A stretch of DNA of 64,000 nt from assembly GCA_003255065.1 (NCBI GenBank), contig QAOA01006682.1, positions 462,573 through 526,572 of the forward strand, read 5' to 3'. The position numbers and the translations under genes are program-made. Below are positions 23,485 to 36,200 of this stretch, in pieces (position 1 is the first letter of the stretch; each line of letters opens with the position of its first letter). The notes below the pieces were generated by a model that had not been told where the DNA came from, searched no databases, and was given only the letters and a program-made list of their open reading frames with translations. This DNA comes from Cercis canadensis. Its lineage: Eukaryota > Streptophyta > Magnoliopsida > Fabales > Fabaceae.

Positions 23485-24777
23485 ATGCCAGAGATCGAAT
23501 ATGTGGCGGAGCACAACTCCTTGTTTGGGAAATATGAGCTCGGAAGGCTCCTGGGTTGCGGTGCCTTCGCCAAGGTCTACTATGCTCGTAATGTTCAATC
23601 CGGCCAAAGCGTCGCCGTTAAAATCATCAACAAGAAGAAAATCTCCGGCACCAGCCTTGTCGCTAACGTCAAGCGCGAAATCTCCATCATGAGCAGGCTC
23701 CACCATCCCCACATCGTCAAGCTCCATGAGGTTCTAGCCACCAAGACCAAGATCTTCTTCGTCATGGACTTCATCAAAGGGGGTGAATTATTTGCTAAAA
23801 TCTCCAAGGGCAGGTTCAGCGAAGATCTCAGCCGCAAATATTTCCAGCAGCTAATCTCCGCCGTCGGATACTGCCATTCTCGCGGGGTGTTTCACCGTGA
23901 TTTGAAGCCTGAGAATCTTCTCCTAGACGAGAATGGGAATTTGAAGGTTTCAGATTTCGGGCTCAGCGCCGTGAAGGAACAGATCCGACCCGACGGGATG
24001 CTCCACACCCTATGCGGGACTCCGGCTTACGTGGCACCGGAGATTTTGACGAAGAAAGGTTACGATGGGGCGAAGGTGGATGTGTGGTCATGCGGCGTCA
24101 TCCTCTTCGTGTTGGCCGCTGGGTACCTACCCTTCAACGACCCTAACCTCATGGTAATGTACAAGAAGATTTACAAAGGCGAATTCCGGTGCCCCAGGTG
24201 GATGTCGCCGGATCTTAAACGGTTCCTTTCACGGCTTCTGGATACCAACCCGGAGACCCGAATCACCGTCCACGAGATCCTCAGCGATCCCTGGTTCAAA
24301 AAAGGCTACAAGGAAATCAAATTTCACCAAGAGTACAAATTCGACGATGCCGACAAGATGACCGATCTCAATGCCTTTGATATAATTTCCTTCTCCTCAG
24401 GTTTGGACCTCTCCGGTCTATTCGAGAACTCGTTCAATCCGGCCGAGGACGGCGAGCGGTTCGTGTCGACCGAGTCGCCGGAAAAGCTAATTCAGAAACT
24501 CGAGGAGATCGCCAAGGTGGAGGGGCTCATAGTGAGGTGGAGCAAGGAATTTGGGGTGGAGCTGGAAGGGCAGAATGGTAATTTAGGAATTGGGGTTGAG
24601 ATTTACCGTCTAACGGACAACCTGGTAGTGGTGGAAGCTAGGAGAAGAGGTAGAGATGCCGCAGCTTTTAAGGATGCCTGGAACAAGAAGCTAAAGCCTC
24701 AGCTCTGTGCCTGTGAGGGCACCACGTCGCAACAGGAAACTGATTCTCATTCAGATTCTCAGGTTCCCGGTGACTGA
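23485..24777 (+). CDS. CIPK11: CBL-interacting protein kinase (SnRK3), CIPK11/14-like
   Basis: Intronless gene for a 430-residue serine/threonine kinase of the SnRK3/CIPK family, which phosphorylates transporters and other targets after binding calcium-loaded CBL sensors. The kinase domain runs from about residue 17 to 270: glycine loop GCGAFAKV (24-31), ATP-binding Lys46, catalytic HRD at 137-139 followed by LKPEN, DFG at 157-159, a full activation loop ending in APE (184-186), and a [12 protein letters not shown] segment. The regulatory half has the NAF/FISL motif with N296-A297-F298 in [19 protein letters not shown], which binds CBLs and autoinhibits the kinase. A following PPI-like region ([13 protein letters not shown]) would contact PP2C phosphatases. 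The MPEIE start and overall sequence resemble Arabidopsis CIPK11 (PKS5) and CIPK14; the exact orthologue number is uncertain. Length, motifs and absence of introns are all normal, so it appears functional. Confidence 0.95.
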   Translation: MPEIEYVAEHNSLFGKYELGRLLGCGAFAKVYYARNVQSGQSVAVKIINKKKISGTSLVANVKREISIMSRLHHPHIVKLHEVLATKTKIFFVMDFIKGGELFAKISKGRFSEDLSRKYFQQLISAVGYCHSRGVFHRDLKPENLLLDENGNLKVSDFGLSAVKEQIRPDGMLHTLCGTPAYVAPEILTKKGYDGAKVDVWSCGVILFVLAAGYLPFNDPNLMVMYKKIYKGEFRCPRWMSPDLKRFLSRLLDTNPETRITVHEILSDPWFKKGYKEIKFHQEYKFDDADKMTDLNAFDIISFSSGLDLSGLFENSFNPAEDGERFVSTESPEKLIQKLEEIAKVEGLIVRWSKEFGVELEGQNGNLGIGVEIYRLTDNLVVVEARRRGRDAAAFKDAWNKKLKPQLCACEGTTSQQETDSHSDSQVPGD

Positions 24778-26116
24778 AAGAATCTCCCCCCAATTTTCAA
24801 AAAAAGGAAAAAAAATAAAAAAAGGGTAAACCCAAAGTATTAAAATAAAGGGGGAAAAAGAAAAAATTGGTGGGCCAGTGTTTAGGCACACTCACATGAC
24901 ATGGAGAACCGAAAATTATTGGAAGTTAGTGATTGCAAGAATGATGATGAAACATGATTGATGCTTGTTGTTGTGTGTAGTTTGTATATTAAACTGAACC
25001 TTGATGGTTAATTACAATGTTAGACTCCAACATTGTATTTGATGTGGGTGGGGGGAGTAAATTTTCCCATTAGCCCACAGATTTTGTTATTATATGAGTG
25101 TTTTTTTTTTTTTTTNTTTTTTTTTTTTAATTTTAGATATGATTTTAAATTTAAATATACAATTCATAAGCGATTTCAGTATGAGTTGACCAAAAATCAT
25201 CTAGTATATTTGTGTATTTTAAGATTTTAATCACTTAGTTAGGAATTTATGATTTTTATTAGCATGTGTAAATATATAGAGTAAAGCAAAATTAGATTGA
25301 TTACTCTCACAAAATCTAGTTAATTGTGTGTTTTGTAGGCAAAATGACTAAAAAAATATAGTTTTGTAAAATATTTATACAAATGAGATAATTTGAAAAC
25401 TATTTGTCGATTTGAGACAATTTTAATTAAATTATATATTGATAGGTACACAAAAGAATATGTCACACTACTTTGAAGTAACGTAACTCATATTGTTCGC
25501 GTCCTATGACTAAAATAATTAAAAATGTACTATTTTAATAAATAGTTTACTCAATACTCTATTTTAATAAATAATTTATCAAAATATGTTTTGTTAGTTA
25601 ATTTATCCGTTTTGTAGTTTGTTTCTATGGGTTCTAGTGTNCAAAATATGTTTTGTTACTTAATTTATCCGTTTTGTAGTTTGTTTCTATGGGTTCTAGT
25701 GTTTTTTTTTTCTTTGAATTAAAGGTACTAAAGGCCCCTGGTAATTTAGTTCATTTTGTAGGGTAATATGAATATGAGAATTTGAATAGGGCGAGGACAG
25801 TTTGGATTTGGCACAAAAAGTGCGTTGATAAAAGGTGGATTGTATGGTGTGGAATTGGTGTAGGAAGAGCGGTTACAAGTTACAACAGCTGGGCACCTTT
25901 TAGTAAAGTGGTAAGTAGCAAGTTGTGATTGTGAAGTAAAGTAAATAAGGAAAAGAAGTTGTAGTTAAGAGTCCAGGAATGATAGTCCCATAGTTATAAC
26001 AGCAAATGGATACGCTACTGCTCTTATTAGTCTGTGTTTGTGTCCGGGAGTTTACGTTTCCAATTTCCATTATTAATTTTTTTATGTTATTTATTGTTAG
26101 GTAAGAAAGGGGGTTC
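24778..26116 (+). other. CIPK 3' region and AT-rich spacer
   Basis: The kinase stop is followed by A-rich then AT-rich sequence with plausible polyadenylation context near 24980-25030 (TGTATATTAAACTG, TTGTATTTGATG). A poly-T run with an N lies at about 25101-25128. No further gene is visible. Confidence 0.45.
25580..25702. repeat. 61-bp direct duplication across an N
   Basis: 25580-25640 and 25642-25702 differ at about one position and are separated by a single N at 25641. Likely an unmerged contig overlap. Confidence 0.88.
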
Positions 26117-26262
26117 AATGCCAACAATGTTGATTCAGCTAGTATAAATTAAATTACTTCACTTGTAAAACTTAAGTTTAAATTTTATTGTGAGCAATTT
26201 CATTTTAATAGATAATTTATAAGTATCACTGTAGACTATCACTAAGGCCGGTAACATATGCC
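26117..26262 (+). mobile_element. Diverged SINE fragment, family A
   Basis: Resembles the SINE at 8028-8224: GATTCAGCTAGTATAAATTAAATTACTTCACTTGT, then AAATTTTATTGTGAGCAATTT, then a TAGATAATTTATAAGTA...ACTAAGGCCGGTAACATATG block that parallels the 3' half of the intact copy. No clear target-site duplication. Confidence 0.5.
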
Positions 26263-26847
26263 CGATCTTACAATGAAATAATATTTTTTGATTCTAAACT
26301 TTTAAAAACCACAAAAAGGAAAAGGAGGGTTCATTGTATTTGGGTATTAATTTGTGTCTCATAACATAAAATATAGCCAAAGATGGGTTACAATGAATAT
26401 TCCCTGATCCTCCAACTCCGGCATTTTTTAAATAAATGTGCGATTCTAATGTGTTCATCACATCACATGAGTCCAGCCTCCAGGACAAGTGAGCTATATA
26501 AGTTGTAGAGGANTAAATTTTATTGTGAGCAATTTCCTTTTAATAGATAATTTATAAGTATCACCGTAGACTATCACTAAGGCCGGTAACATATGCCCGA
26601 TCTTAGAATGAAATAATATTTTTTGATTCTAAACTTTTAAAAATCACAAAAAGGAAAAGGAGGGTTCATTGTATTTGGGTATTAATTTGTGTCTCATAAC
26701 ATAAAATATAGCCAAAGATGGGTTACAATGAATATTCCCTGATCCTCCAACTCCGGCATTTTTTAAATAAATGTGCGATTCTAATGTGTTCATCACATCA
26801 CATGAGTCCAGCCTCCAGGACAAGTGAGCTATATAAGTTGTAGAGGA
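26179..26847. repeat. 334-bp direct duplication across an N
   Basis: 26179-26512 and 26514-26847 are nearly identical with a few substitutions (for example CATTTT/CCTTTT, CACTG/CACCG, CTTACAATG/CTTAGAATG) and are joined by one N at 26513. The small number of differences is what two haplotypes of a heterozygous plant would show. Confidence 0.9.
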
Positions 26848-28264
26848 AATTAATTTACATAGCTTAATTAGGTGTACCAATAATGATAATGTAATATAAG
26901 TAAATTAAGGTTCCTTCCTGGGTGGGCCAGTTTTGTATTCCTCTTCATAATTAAGGTTCCTTCCCTTGACTATTCCTCCTTGTGCCAAAGCCACCAAACT
27001 TGTGATTATCCAATATAAATAGAAGAAGGAGGAGCTTGTTGCTGCTGTGTTGCTGCTGTGTGTTAAGGGACCAAACAAGGAACCTGGTTGTGGGGGGTAT
27101 TAGTATGCTTTCCAGCACCATTAATCTTGGCATATGCTACTAAGTATCACCATTCTCTCTTATGGCGTATTACTTGAATCAATATTTGCCTTGCTAACTA
27201 GACCAACTTGCAATTTGGAAGTGGCGATCGATACGAGATAGTAAAGTTAGTTTTTTAGTAGTGCTACCCCCTTTTCTTCAAGAAAATGAAGGAGGGCTTC
27301 CCTTCTTTACCAATTTTCACCTTATCTATATGCACGAGCTCAAAAATCAGGGGTCAATAGTGGTCATCAGCAGATACTTGTGAATCACAACGATCACTCG
27401 CTATCCTCAAGTTGAAAACAAACAACTTTCTGATAAATGACCGCTGAAGACATCACATCATGGCTATGCTTCATTAATGGGCGTTGAGACAGTTTTGGAA
27501 TTTCACTCCATGTATACAGTCTACTAGACCCTATAAAGAATAGGGAACCCTATGAGGAATCCACTAATAAATATTCTGTTTTTAGGACCTTTTAAATAAT
27601 TATCTCTAAATTTAATTTTTACTTTTTTTTTCAGATTTTAAAATATTAGAAATAGCTCCTAAAAGATGATAAATTACGCTCACCTTTCGTATTTTAATTT
27701 TGACATACCCATTTAATTTGGAGGTATTAATAAACATAAGAGAATAGATGTAACTAATAATGTTCTGTCAGAATGTCATAAGTTTAAATCAAAGAGATGG
27801 AAGAATGTAGAAAAACAGTCATGCAGGCAAACATAGTACTTTGTTAATGTAGGTTCTTCAAATTCTTCAAAGAATCAAATTAAAGACAGTCTTTACTATT
27901 TTTAGTGGTAGATTTATGCATTTCAACAGCTTATGGCTTTTCAAAGTGGGTCAGTATTCTCGGTGGGTCAAAATTAGCATGACGTTGTTAACATTTATTT
28001 GTTAATATATTAATTAACATTTCTCTTATGTGATTTTGCAATAATTACTAATTTATATTATATTTTGCCTGTTATGCATTTTTATGAATTAAATTTAAAA
28101 CCTTAAAAAAAAAAAAAGCAAAGTAGATTTCCAGTAGTGCGTTTAATATCTTACTATAATTAATCAACAATTAAGTTTTCGTTGGGGTAGGATCTATCAA
28201 GTTCAATGCCATACTTTACAGTAGATCGATTGTTTTAATTTCAAACATGAAACACACAATTCAT
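26848..28264. other. AT-rich spacer, no gene seen
   Basis: Short direct repeats (TTAAGGTTCCTTCC twice near 26905 and 26950; TGTTGCTGCTGTG twice near 27045) but no recognisable coding sequence. Confidence 0.5.
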
Positions 28265-28267
28265 TTA

Positions 28268-30508
28268 GGGTGTGTTTGGATGGGGTATTTGTAGAGTGTA
28301 ATGTATTTGTAGAGTGTATTTAAAATACTTATTTTAAATTACTTTGTTTGTATATTTTTTTAAAGTATTTCTGAAATTCTAGTGTATTTTTATAGAGTAT
28401 TTTAAAATCTTAATATGATGTATTTCAAATTCACTTAAAATAGTGTGAATTTGAAATTCCTTTTTTTTTTTTCCACTAAGCCCCGATACCCCTCCCCCTC
28501 CCTCGACCCACCAAAACTCCTTGCTCTCGGCACTGTGCTTGTGCACAGCCATCAGCCAACTTCACCGCCGCCGCTTGCCAGCACTGCCGCCATCAACGCC
28601 TCCACCTGCAGTACCGCCAGCGCCAACACCACCACCCATAGCACCTCCTCTCACTTTCTGCTCTTCACAACCTTCTACCGTTGCCACTTCAAGTATCGAA
28701 GGCCAGGTAGAGTTCTTATCCCCTGCCACCCATATTCTGATTAGATCATTGTGGGTATTTCTAGAGATTGAAATTGAGTTGGGTATTTCACTTTATAGCT
28801 TATGTTTTTGGGTTGGATACTTGTACATTCTTGTTTCATATTAGGATTTGGGAATTCTAGTATTTCCGTTCTTTTTTCTTTACTAAATGTTAGGGTTGGA
28901 ATCCTAATTTGAGTTTAAGAGCTCTTCTACTTGTTGTACATGGATTTGATCCAGAAGCTCTTCTTTTTCCTTACATCGTCAGCTGCTCTTGAAGGTCGGT
29001 TCCTTCCTTTTTTCTGGGTAAGTTGTGTTTTTTTTATTCTATGCTTTATGGTTTATATCCGATCTTGTTTTCAAGTTCGTTTTCTGAAACACACATCGCA
29101 GGTCATTTATTTATTTGCCAATGATCTGTTAAATATTCTATCTTTCTAAATATTTCTGGGTTTGTTGCATTACTTTGTAAAATTTGGTGTTTTTCTTTCA
29201 ATGTTTGAAACCCTTCGTGTTTTAACCCTGATTTTGTGTTGTCCTGTTTGGTGCTGAAAATGTTCTATTGAAAGTTTTGTTGTTATTGGCTCATCTTAAG
29301 CATATGCTTATTAATTGTGCGTGTACGAAGGGGGAGAGTCAATTAAATGAATCAATACTGATATATGATAGGATCTTTCTTCTATAATTTATGATAGTAT
29401 TGGGTGATGGGTATGCTATGACAAGGGGGTTGAGAATTCTTCTGTTCCGATAAACTGTGCTACATTTTATAGTTAAATATATCTTTCTTTCTAGAAAGAT
29501 TATGCGACAGTATGACTGGAACAATATATATATAAGCTGCAAGTTGGTTGTGTTTTTAAGAGCTCTTACCAGTGATTGATATAGTGGGTAAATTTTCTGC
29601 CGTTATGCTGCTAGATTAATTCAAAGTATGCTTTCTGTAGCTATTTGGATATGAATGTATGTTAACATGTATAACTGAGAAAGAGTTTAGAATTTAGCCA
29701 CAGTTTAGTAAGAATGTTTTAGTTCTGTCTTTTGCAGACTAGGACTCTGTTGCATGTATCATGAAGCCTAGGAAGAGTTGAGTGGATATCATGTTTTGAA
29801 GGAGCTGCCTGATGATTTAAAAGAAGGCTATATCTTATCTTGTTTATCTTAATTTCCTATCATTTTAATTCATAGCTGCTGGATTAACTAATTTCAAAGT
29901 CTCCATTTGATGCTCCCAATGTAAATCAAATGGATATTTATTTTAGTACCTGTAGTTACTATATAGCTTTGCAATTAGCAAATGAGTGAATAGACGACTA
30001 GTGTATCTGTTTAAATACTTCTTGTGGTTTTAGTGCATGTTTATCCTCTTGTCCATTAATTCACATTTTAATGTATCTGCAAGCAACTGCTCCTTGTGCC
30101 ATAAAAATTGCGTTTGTGATTATAGGGCACTAAAATGTGCAGTTTAGAATATAGTATCATCATCCATTTAGAATAAATATACCAAGAGAATGGTGGGCTT
30201 GCTTTAACATGACCTCTATCTTTCTGGAGCATCATAGTTTTTTTTTTTTTTTTTTTTTTTTTCATTTTCTTGCATTTTGCATGATTATTTTTTTCTTATA
30301 TTTTTCTTTTACTAATTAAAGAATTTGATTTGAAAGGGTCTTGTAATATTTATCAATAGTTTTGAATATTGTTGTTGAATTACTCTTTTTATAATAAAGT
30401 GTATCCAAACAAGGTATTTTATAAATACATGTATTTGAAATGCTGCATTTCAATTACATGTATTTGAAATACACAAGAATTTGTCAAATACCCCATCCAA
30501 ACACAACC
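28268..30508. mobile_element. PIF/Harbinger-type non-autonomous element
   Basis: Termini GGGTGTGTTTGGATGGGG and CCCCATCCAAACACAACC form an inverted repeat that continues through GTATTTG / CAAATAC (one mismatch in 24). TTA lies at both outer flanks (28265-28267 and 30509-30511), the 3-bp duplication of PIF/Harbinger elements. Subterminal regions share TGTATTTGAAATAC-like motifs. There is no transposase; the interior opens with a GC-rich, proline/serine-coding-like stretch (about 28485-28705) ending at a GTAGAG donor-like site, followed by T-rich intron-like sequence. It may contain a captured host 5' exon. Confidence 0.8.
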
Positions 30509-30621
30509 TTAGTTTTCTTTCTTTTTTTAATCTTGAACTCCCAAACGAGAGAATTGACACATTTACTCATTTTCTTTCTTCTCATTTCCCTCAAAATTTA
30601 ACTCTCAAACAAACCTTTAGG

Positions 30622-30905
30622 GAGCTGCCATTTTACATCTTAGTTTACTAATAACACACCCTCTTTAATATTTAAATGTGACATAGATTAAATTACCCTC
30701 ATTCAAAAAAAATCTAAAATTTGACTAATCATAATATTCTTTCTAACTCTTATTGATTGTAGCTCTATTTTTTAGTTAGAAAGAGAATATATGATTAGTT
30801 AATTTTAAAAAAAAAATTATTTTTGAATGAGGGTAATTTAATCTATAACTTTAAACATTAAAGAGAATGTGACATTAACAAACTAAGGTGTGGAAATAGC
30901 CGCTC
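30622..30905. mobile_element. MITE with roughly 100-bp terminal inverted repeats
   Basis: The left arm (GAGCTGCCATTTTACATCTT, AGTTTACTAATAACACACCC, AGATTAAATTACCCTCATTC) pairs with the right arm (GAATGAGGGTAATTTAATCT, ACTAAGGTGTGGAAATAGCC, GCTC). The short centre has no coding potential. Superfamily not determined. Confidence 0.75.
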
Positions 30906-32407
30906 GCTTCATTTAAATTTGTTATTGTGAAAAACACAATTGAACAACAGTGTGATGCAGGGATCACTAATAGAAAGATTTAGATATAGATTAGTGGTTG
31001 GAGAACTAACCATAGGGAACGTGTGCCAATCTCTCTCGGTTTACTATGATTTAAGTCGGAAAAGAAAAGATTAATTTCAGATGCAGTTGATTTTTTTTTT
31101 TAAAAAAAATATACGGCGACATTAATAATTTATTCATTAGTATTATATAGTTTCTTGCATTTCAATATTTTTTGGTTTTTTCTATATTGAAAGAACGAAA
31201 TGGATTCTCATTATTTGAGGCACTTGAAATTCATAACAACAACAACAATTATAATAAGGGATAAAAAAAAAAAATACAGTTGTGTTCATGTTCGCAATAC
31301 TTGTCCTTTCGAAATTATCATATAATCCACGCCATTTTGTCTTTCATGTCATATATATATAGTTTAAACAAAAATTTATGAAGACAGGGACGAAGACGCG
31401 AGAGAATTGTATGAGCTGGTTGACATATACTCACGGTATGTATTTATACAGCTATAAAACAAAGAGATAAATGTAGATATAGAGTTAGAAAGAATGCTAA
31501 TATATAAGATAAATGCAACATCTTTACAAGTGAAAAGCCTATCTGCAGGATAATTGGTGAAAGCAATATAGAATTGGGTTCAGATGTTTGAGTGTGTGAG
31601 CATAAAGTTTGAGACTAAAGCAAACCACCATTAACTGTGATATAGTGATAAAGGGTTTGAGTAATTTGTAGGATTATGAGTTAAAACTTCTATACAGTCA
31701 TGTAACAACGAAAAAATTTAAATTCAAGTAGCAAATAACACATTTTTTGGGTCAATTAGAGGTTGTACAATAGGACGTAGTTTATCCCCTCCCAAAATTC
31801 CACCCCACTTAGTCTTAATGGGAATTGAACATGTAACTTATATGATAGAAAACCAAGTGCTCAACTATGAGGTATTCCTTTGGAAACATTAATAACATCT
31901 TAAATAACTTTTTATTTTTACTTTTGATTTATAGTTAAGTATCATGATTTACTACTGAGCTCCTCAATATAATGCTAGTTGGAAAGGATTGTATCAAGGT
32001 TGATTAGATACACTCTTTAAATGTTTCCTTAGGAGGATATTTCAACGATTGAATACTTAGTACTTTATGAAAGAGGTACTAAGTTCAATTAACCTTAAAT
32101 ATTCATGATTTAGTTCAGTGTTATTAATCAGCCAAAATTGGCAAAAAGAAAAATGTTAATTGCTACTGGGAAAATATGGTATCCAGGTTAATTAGATACA
32201 TTATTTAAATTACCTTTCTCTTAATTAATGAGTTTGATATTATCAATGTTGCCAATTAATTTTTTTTCTTTACAAAAATTGAACATTTTTTAGAGGGTTT
32301 AATTTTGATTCATTGACTGTATAATGTTCTCACTCAAATAATGAATCATTTGCTGTCATGTATTAGAAATTTTAGGAAAACGGTTATATTACATTTTTCT
32401 TTTTTTA
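30906..32407. other. AT-rich spacer before the tandem array
   Basis: Apart from a minus-strand SINE-like sequence at 31740-31882, I see no gene or element end. Confidence 0.45.
31740..31882 (-). mobile_element. SINE-like sequence, minus strand
   Basis: Read on the minus strand it carries a box A-like TAGTTGAGCACTTGG followed about 35 bases later by a box B-like TGTTCAATTCCC, the spacing of tRNA-derived pol III promoters. No clear target-site duplication was found, so boundaries are approximate. Confidence 0.5.
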
Positions 32408-33020
32408 CCTCTAGGTAATGAACCTGGCTTAGTGACGTGACCAGCTTTTAATGTAGGAGGAGGTGTTACTCCACCAAGAGCCTTATCCTCAAACAGTAAT
32501 TATATTACTTAATTGAATTCATTTATTACTAATAAATTAATTATTATTGAGATATTATGAAAAAGTATTCAATTGTATATTAAGTATCATTTATTATTTT
32601 GAAAGAACATTTAATAATGAGGCAACACCTGAGATTATTCTTTCTTTCTCTGTCATACTCTTTTGTTCTTTCATAATTTTTTTTAAAGTAAATTATGCAT
32701 ACAAAATAACAGGTACGGATAGATTTCAGAGTTTTGGGATCTTTACATATCTTCCCTAGTGTAGTCAATTTTTTTGTTTAATGATTCTTTGAAGAAAATG
32801 ACCACGTAAATTGGTATACCTCATATGAGGTGTGCAAGAAGTTTTCATATATAACACAGTTAAATGTGACTTTTATAAAGAGAATGGTTGTTTGTAACCA
32901 ATTTATGTAGGGATCAAAATTCAAAGGTGATTGATTGTCTTGTAGCTAAGCCAGGTTGACAATTTGAATTTACTACATTATGGTACTCGAACAGGTTTTT
33001 GGAAAAATGACTTGTGCAAA

Positions 33021-33203
33021 AATTTTGACAAAAATAGACCAAATCGACCAAACCAGAAGGATTTGGTTCGGTTCAGTTTTACTCTCAAAAATTTCAAAAA
33101 CAAAACCGAACNAATTTTGACAAAAATAGACCAAATTGACCAAACCAGAAGGATTTGGTTCGGTTCAGTTTTACTCTCAAAAATTTCAAAAACAAAACCG
33201 AAC
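33021..33203. repeat. 91-bp direct duplication across an N
   Basis: 33021-33111 and 33113-33203 are near-identical and separated by N 33112, within the first unit of the tandem array. It explains why that unit is longer than the others and is probably an assembly join. Confidence 0.85.
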
Positions 33204-36200
33204 CAAACCAATATGATTTGGTTGGTTCAGTGGTTGGTTTAGGGTGTAAATAAGACCGAATCGGACCGATTACACCCCTACCTCTAGGTAATGAACCTGG
33301 CTTAATGACGTAACCAGCTTTTAATGCTAGGAGGAGGTGTTACTCCACCAGAGCCTTATCCTCAAACAGTAATTATATTACTTAATTGAATTCATTTATT
33401 AATAACAAATTAATTATTATTGAGATATTATGAAAAAGTATTCAATTGTATATTAAGTATCATTTATTATTTTGAAAGAACATTTAATAATGAGGCAACA
33501 CCTGATATTATTCTTTCTTTCTCTGTCATACTCTTTAGTTCTTTCATAATTTTTTTTAAAGTAAATTATACATAAAAAATAATAGGTACCGATAGATTTT
33601 AGAGTTTTGGGATCTTTACATATCTTCCCTAATCTAGTCAATTTTTTTGTTTAATGTTTCTTTGCAGAAAATCACCACGTACGCTCGTATACCTCATATG
33701 AGCTGTGCAAGAAGTTTTCACATATTACACAGTTAAATATGACTTTTATAAAGAGAATGGTTGTTTGTAACCAATTTATGTAGGGATCAAAATTCAAAGG
33801 TGATTGATTATCTTGTAGCTAAGCCAAGTTGACAATTTGAATTTACTGCATTATGGTACTTGAATAGGTTTTTGGAAAAATGACTTGTACAGATTTTTTG
33901 ACAAAAATAGACCAAACCAGACCGATTTCGTTCGATTCGGTTTTACTCTCAAAAATCTGAAAAACCAAACCGAACCAAACCAATATGGTTTGGTCGGTTC
34001 GGTGGTTGGTTTAGGGTGTAAATAGGACTGAACCGGACCGATTACACCCCTACCTCTAGGTAATGAACCTGGCTTAGTGACATAACCAGCTTTTAATGCT
34101 AGGAGGAGGTGTTACTCCACCAAGAGCCTTATCCTCAAACAGTAATTATATTACTTAATTGAATTCATTTATTACTACTAAATTAATATTATTGAGATAT
34201 TAAGAAAAAGTTTTCAACTCTATATTAAGTATCATTTATTATTTTGAAAGAACATTTAATAATGAGGCGACACCTGAGATTATTCTTTCTTTCTTTGTCA
34301 TATTCTTTTGTTCTTTCATAATTTTTTTTTAAAGTAAAGTATACATAAAAAATAACAGGTACTGATAGATTTCAGAGTTTTGGGATCTTTACATATCTTC
34401 CCTAGTGTAGTCAATTTTTTTGTTTAATGTTTCTTTGCAAAAAATGACCACGTAAACTGATATACCTTAGATGAGGTGTGCAAGAAGTTTTCATATATAA
34501 CATAGTTAAATGTAACTTTTATAAACATAATGGCTGTTTGTAACCAATTTATGTAGGGATCAAAATTCAAAGATGATTGATTGTCTTGTAGCTAAGCCAA
34601 GTTGACAATTTGAATTTACTGCATTCTGGTACTTGAACAGGTTTTTGGAAAAATGGCTTGTGTAGAAATTTTGACAAAAACAGACCAAATCGACCAAACC
34701 AGACTGATTTGGTTTGCTTCGGTTTTACTCTCAAAAATTTGAAAAACCAAAACGAACCAAAGCAAAAAGATTTGGTCGGTTTAGGGTGTAAATAGGACCA
34801 AACCGGACCGATTACACCCCTACCTTTAGGTAATGAACCTGGCTTAGTGATGTAACCATCCTTTAATGCTAGGAGGAGGTGTTACTCCACCAAGAGTCTT
34901 ATCCTCAAACAGTAATTATATTACTTAATTGAATTCATTTATTACAAATAAATTAATTATTATTGAGATATTATAAAAAATACTCAATTGTATATTAAGT
35001 ATCATTTATTATTTTGAAAGAACATTTAATAATGAAGTGACACCTGAGATTATTCTTTCTTTCTTTGTCATACTCTTTTGTTCTTTCATAATTTTTTTTA
35101 AAGTAACTGATACACAAAAAATAAAACATACTAATATATTTCAGCGTTTTGGGATCTTGACATATCTTCCCTAGTGTAGTCAATTTTTTTGTTTAATGTC
35201 TCTTTGCAGAAAATGACCACGTAAACTGGTATACCTCATATGAGGTGTGCAAGAAGTTTTCATATATAACACAGTTAAATGTGACTCTTATAAAAAGAAT
35301 GGCTGTTTGTAACCAATTTATGTCAGGATCAAAATTCAAAGGTGATTGATTGACTTGTGGCTAAGCCAAGTTGTCAATTTGAATTTACTGCATTATGGTA
35401 CTTGAACAGGTTTTTGGAAAAATGGCTTGTGCAGAGTTTTTCACAAAAACAGACCAAATCAACCAAACCAGACCGATTTGGTTCGGTTCATTTTTACGCT
35501 CAAAAATCTGAAAAACCAAACCAATGTGGTTTGGTCTTTTTGGTGGTCGGTTTAGGTTGTAAATAGGACCGAACTAGACCGATTACACCCCTACCTCTAG
35601 GTAATGAACCTGGCTTAGTGACGTAACCAGCTTTTAATGCTTGGAGGAGTTCTTACTCCACCAAGAGCCTTATCCTCAAACAGTAATTATATTACTTCAT
35701 TGAATTCATTTATTACTAAAAAATTAATTATTATTGAGATATTAAGAAAAAGTTTTCAATTCTATATTAAGTATCATTTATTCTTTTGAAAGAACATTTA
35801 ATAATGAGGCGACACTTGAGATTATTCTTTCTTTCTTTGTCATACTCTTTTGTTCTTTCATAATTTTTTTTTTTAAAGTAAAGTATACATAAAAAATAAC
35901 AGGTACTGATAGATTTCAGAGTTTTAGGATCTTTACATATCTTCCCTAGTGTAGTCAATTTTTTTGTTTAATGTTTCTTTGTAGAAAATGACCACGTACG
36001 CTCGTATGCCTCATATAAGGTGTGCAAGAAGTTTTCATATAAAACACAATTAAATATGGCTTTTATCACGCTGTTTGTAACCAATTTATGTGGGGATCAA
36101 AATTCAAAGGTGATTGATTGTCTTGTGGCTAAACCAAGTTGACAATTTGAATTTACTGCATTATGGTACTTGAACAGGTTTTTGGAAAAATGGCTTGTGC

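Noticed and set aside
28445..28844. Proline/serine-rich open frames as an independent protein gene
   Set aside because: They lie inside a DNA transposon, overlap in two frames, and follow base composition; listed only as a possible captured exon.
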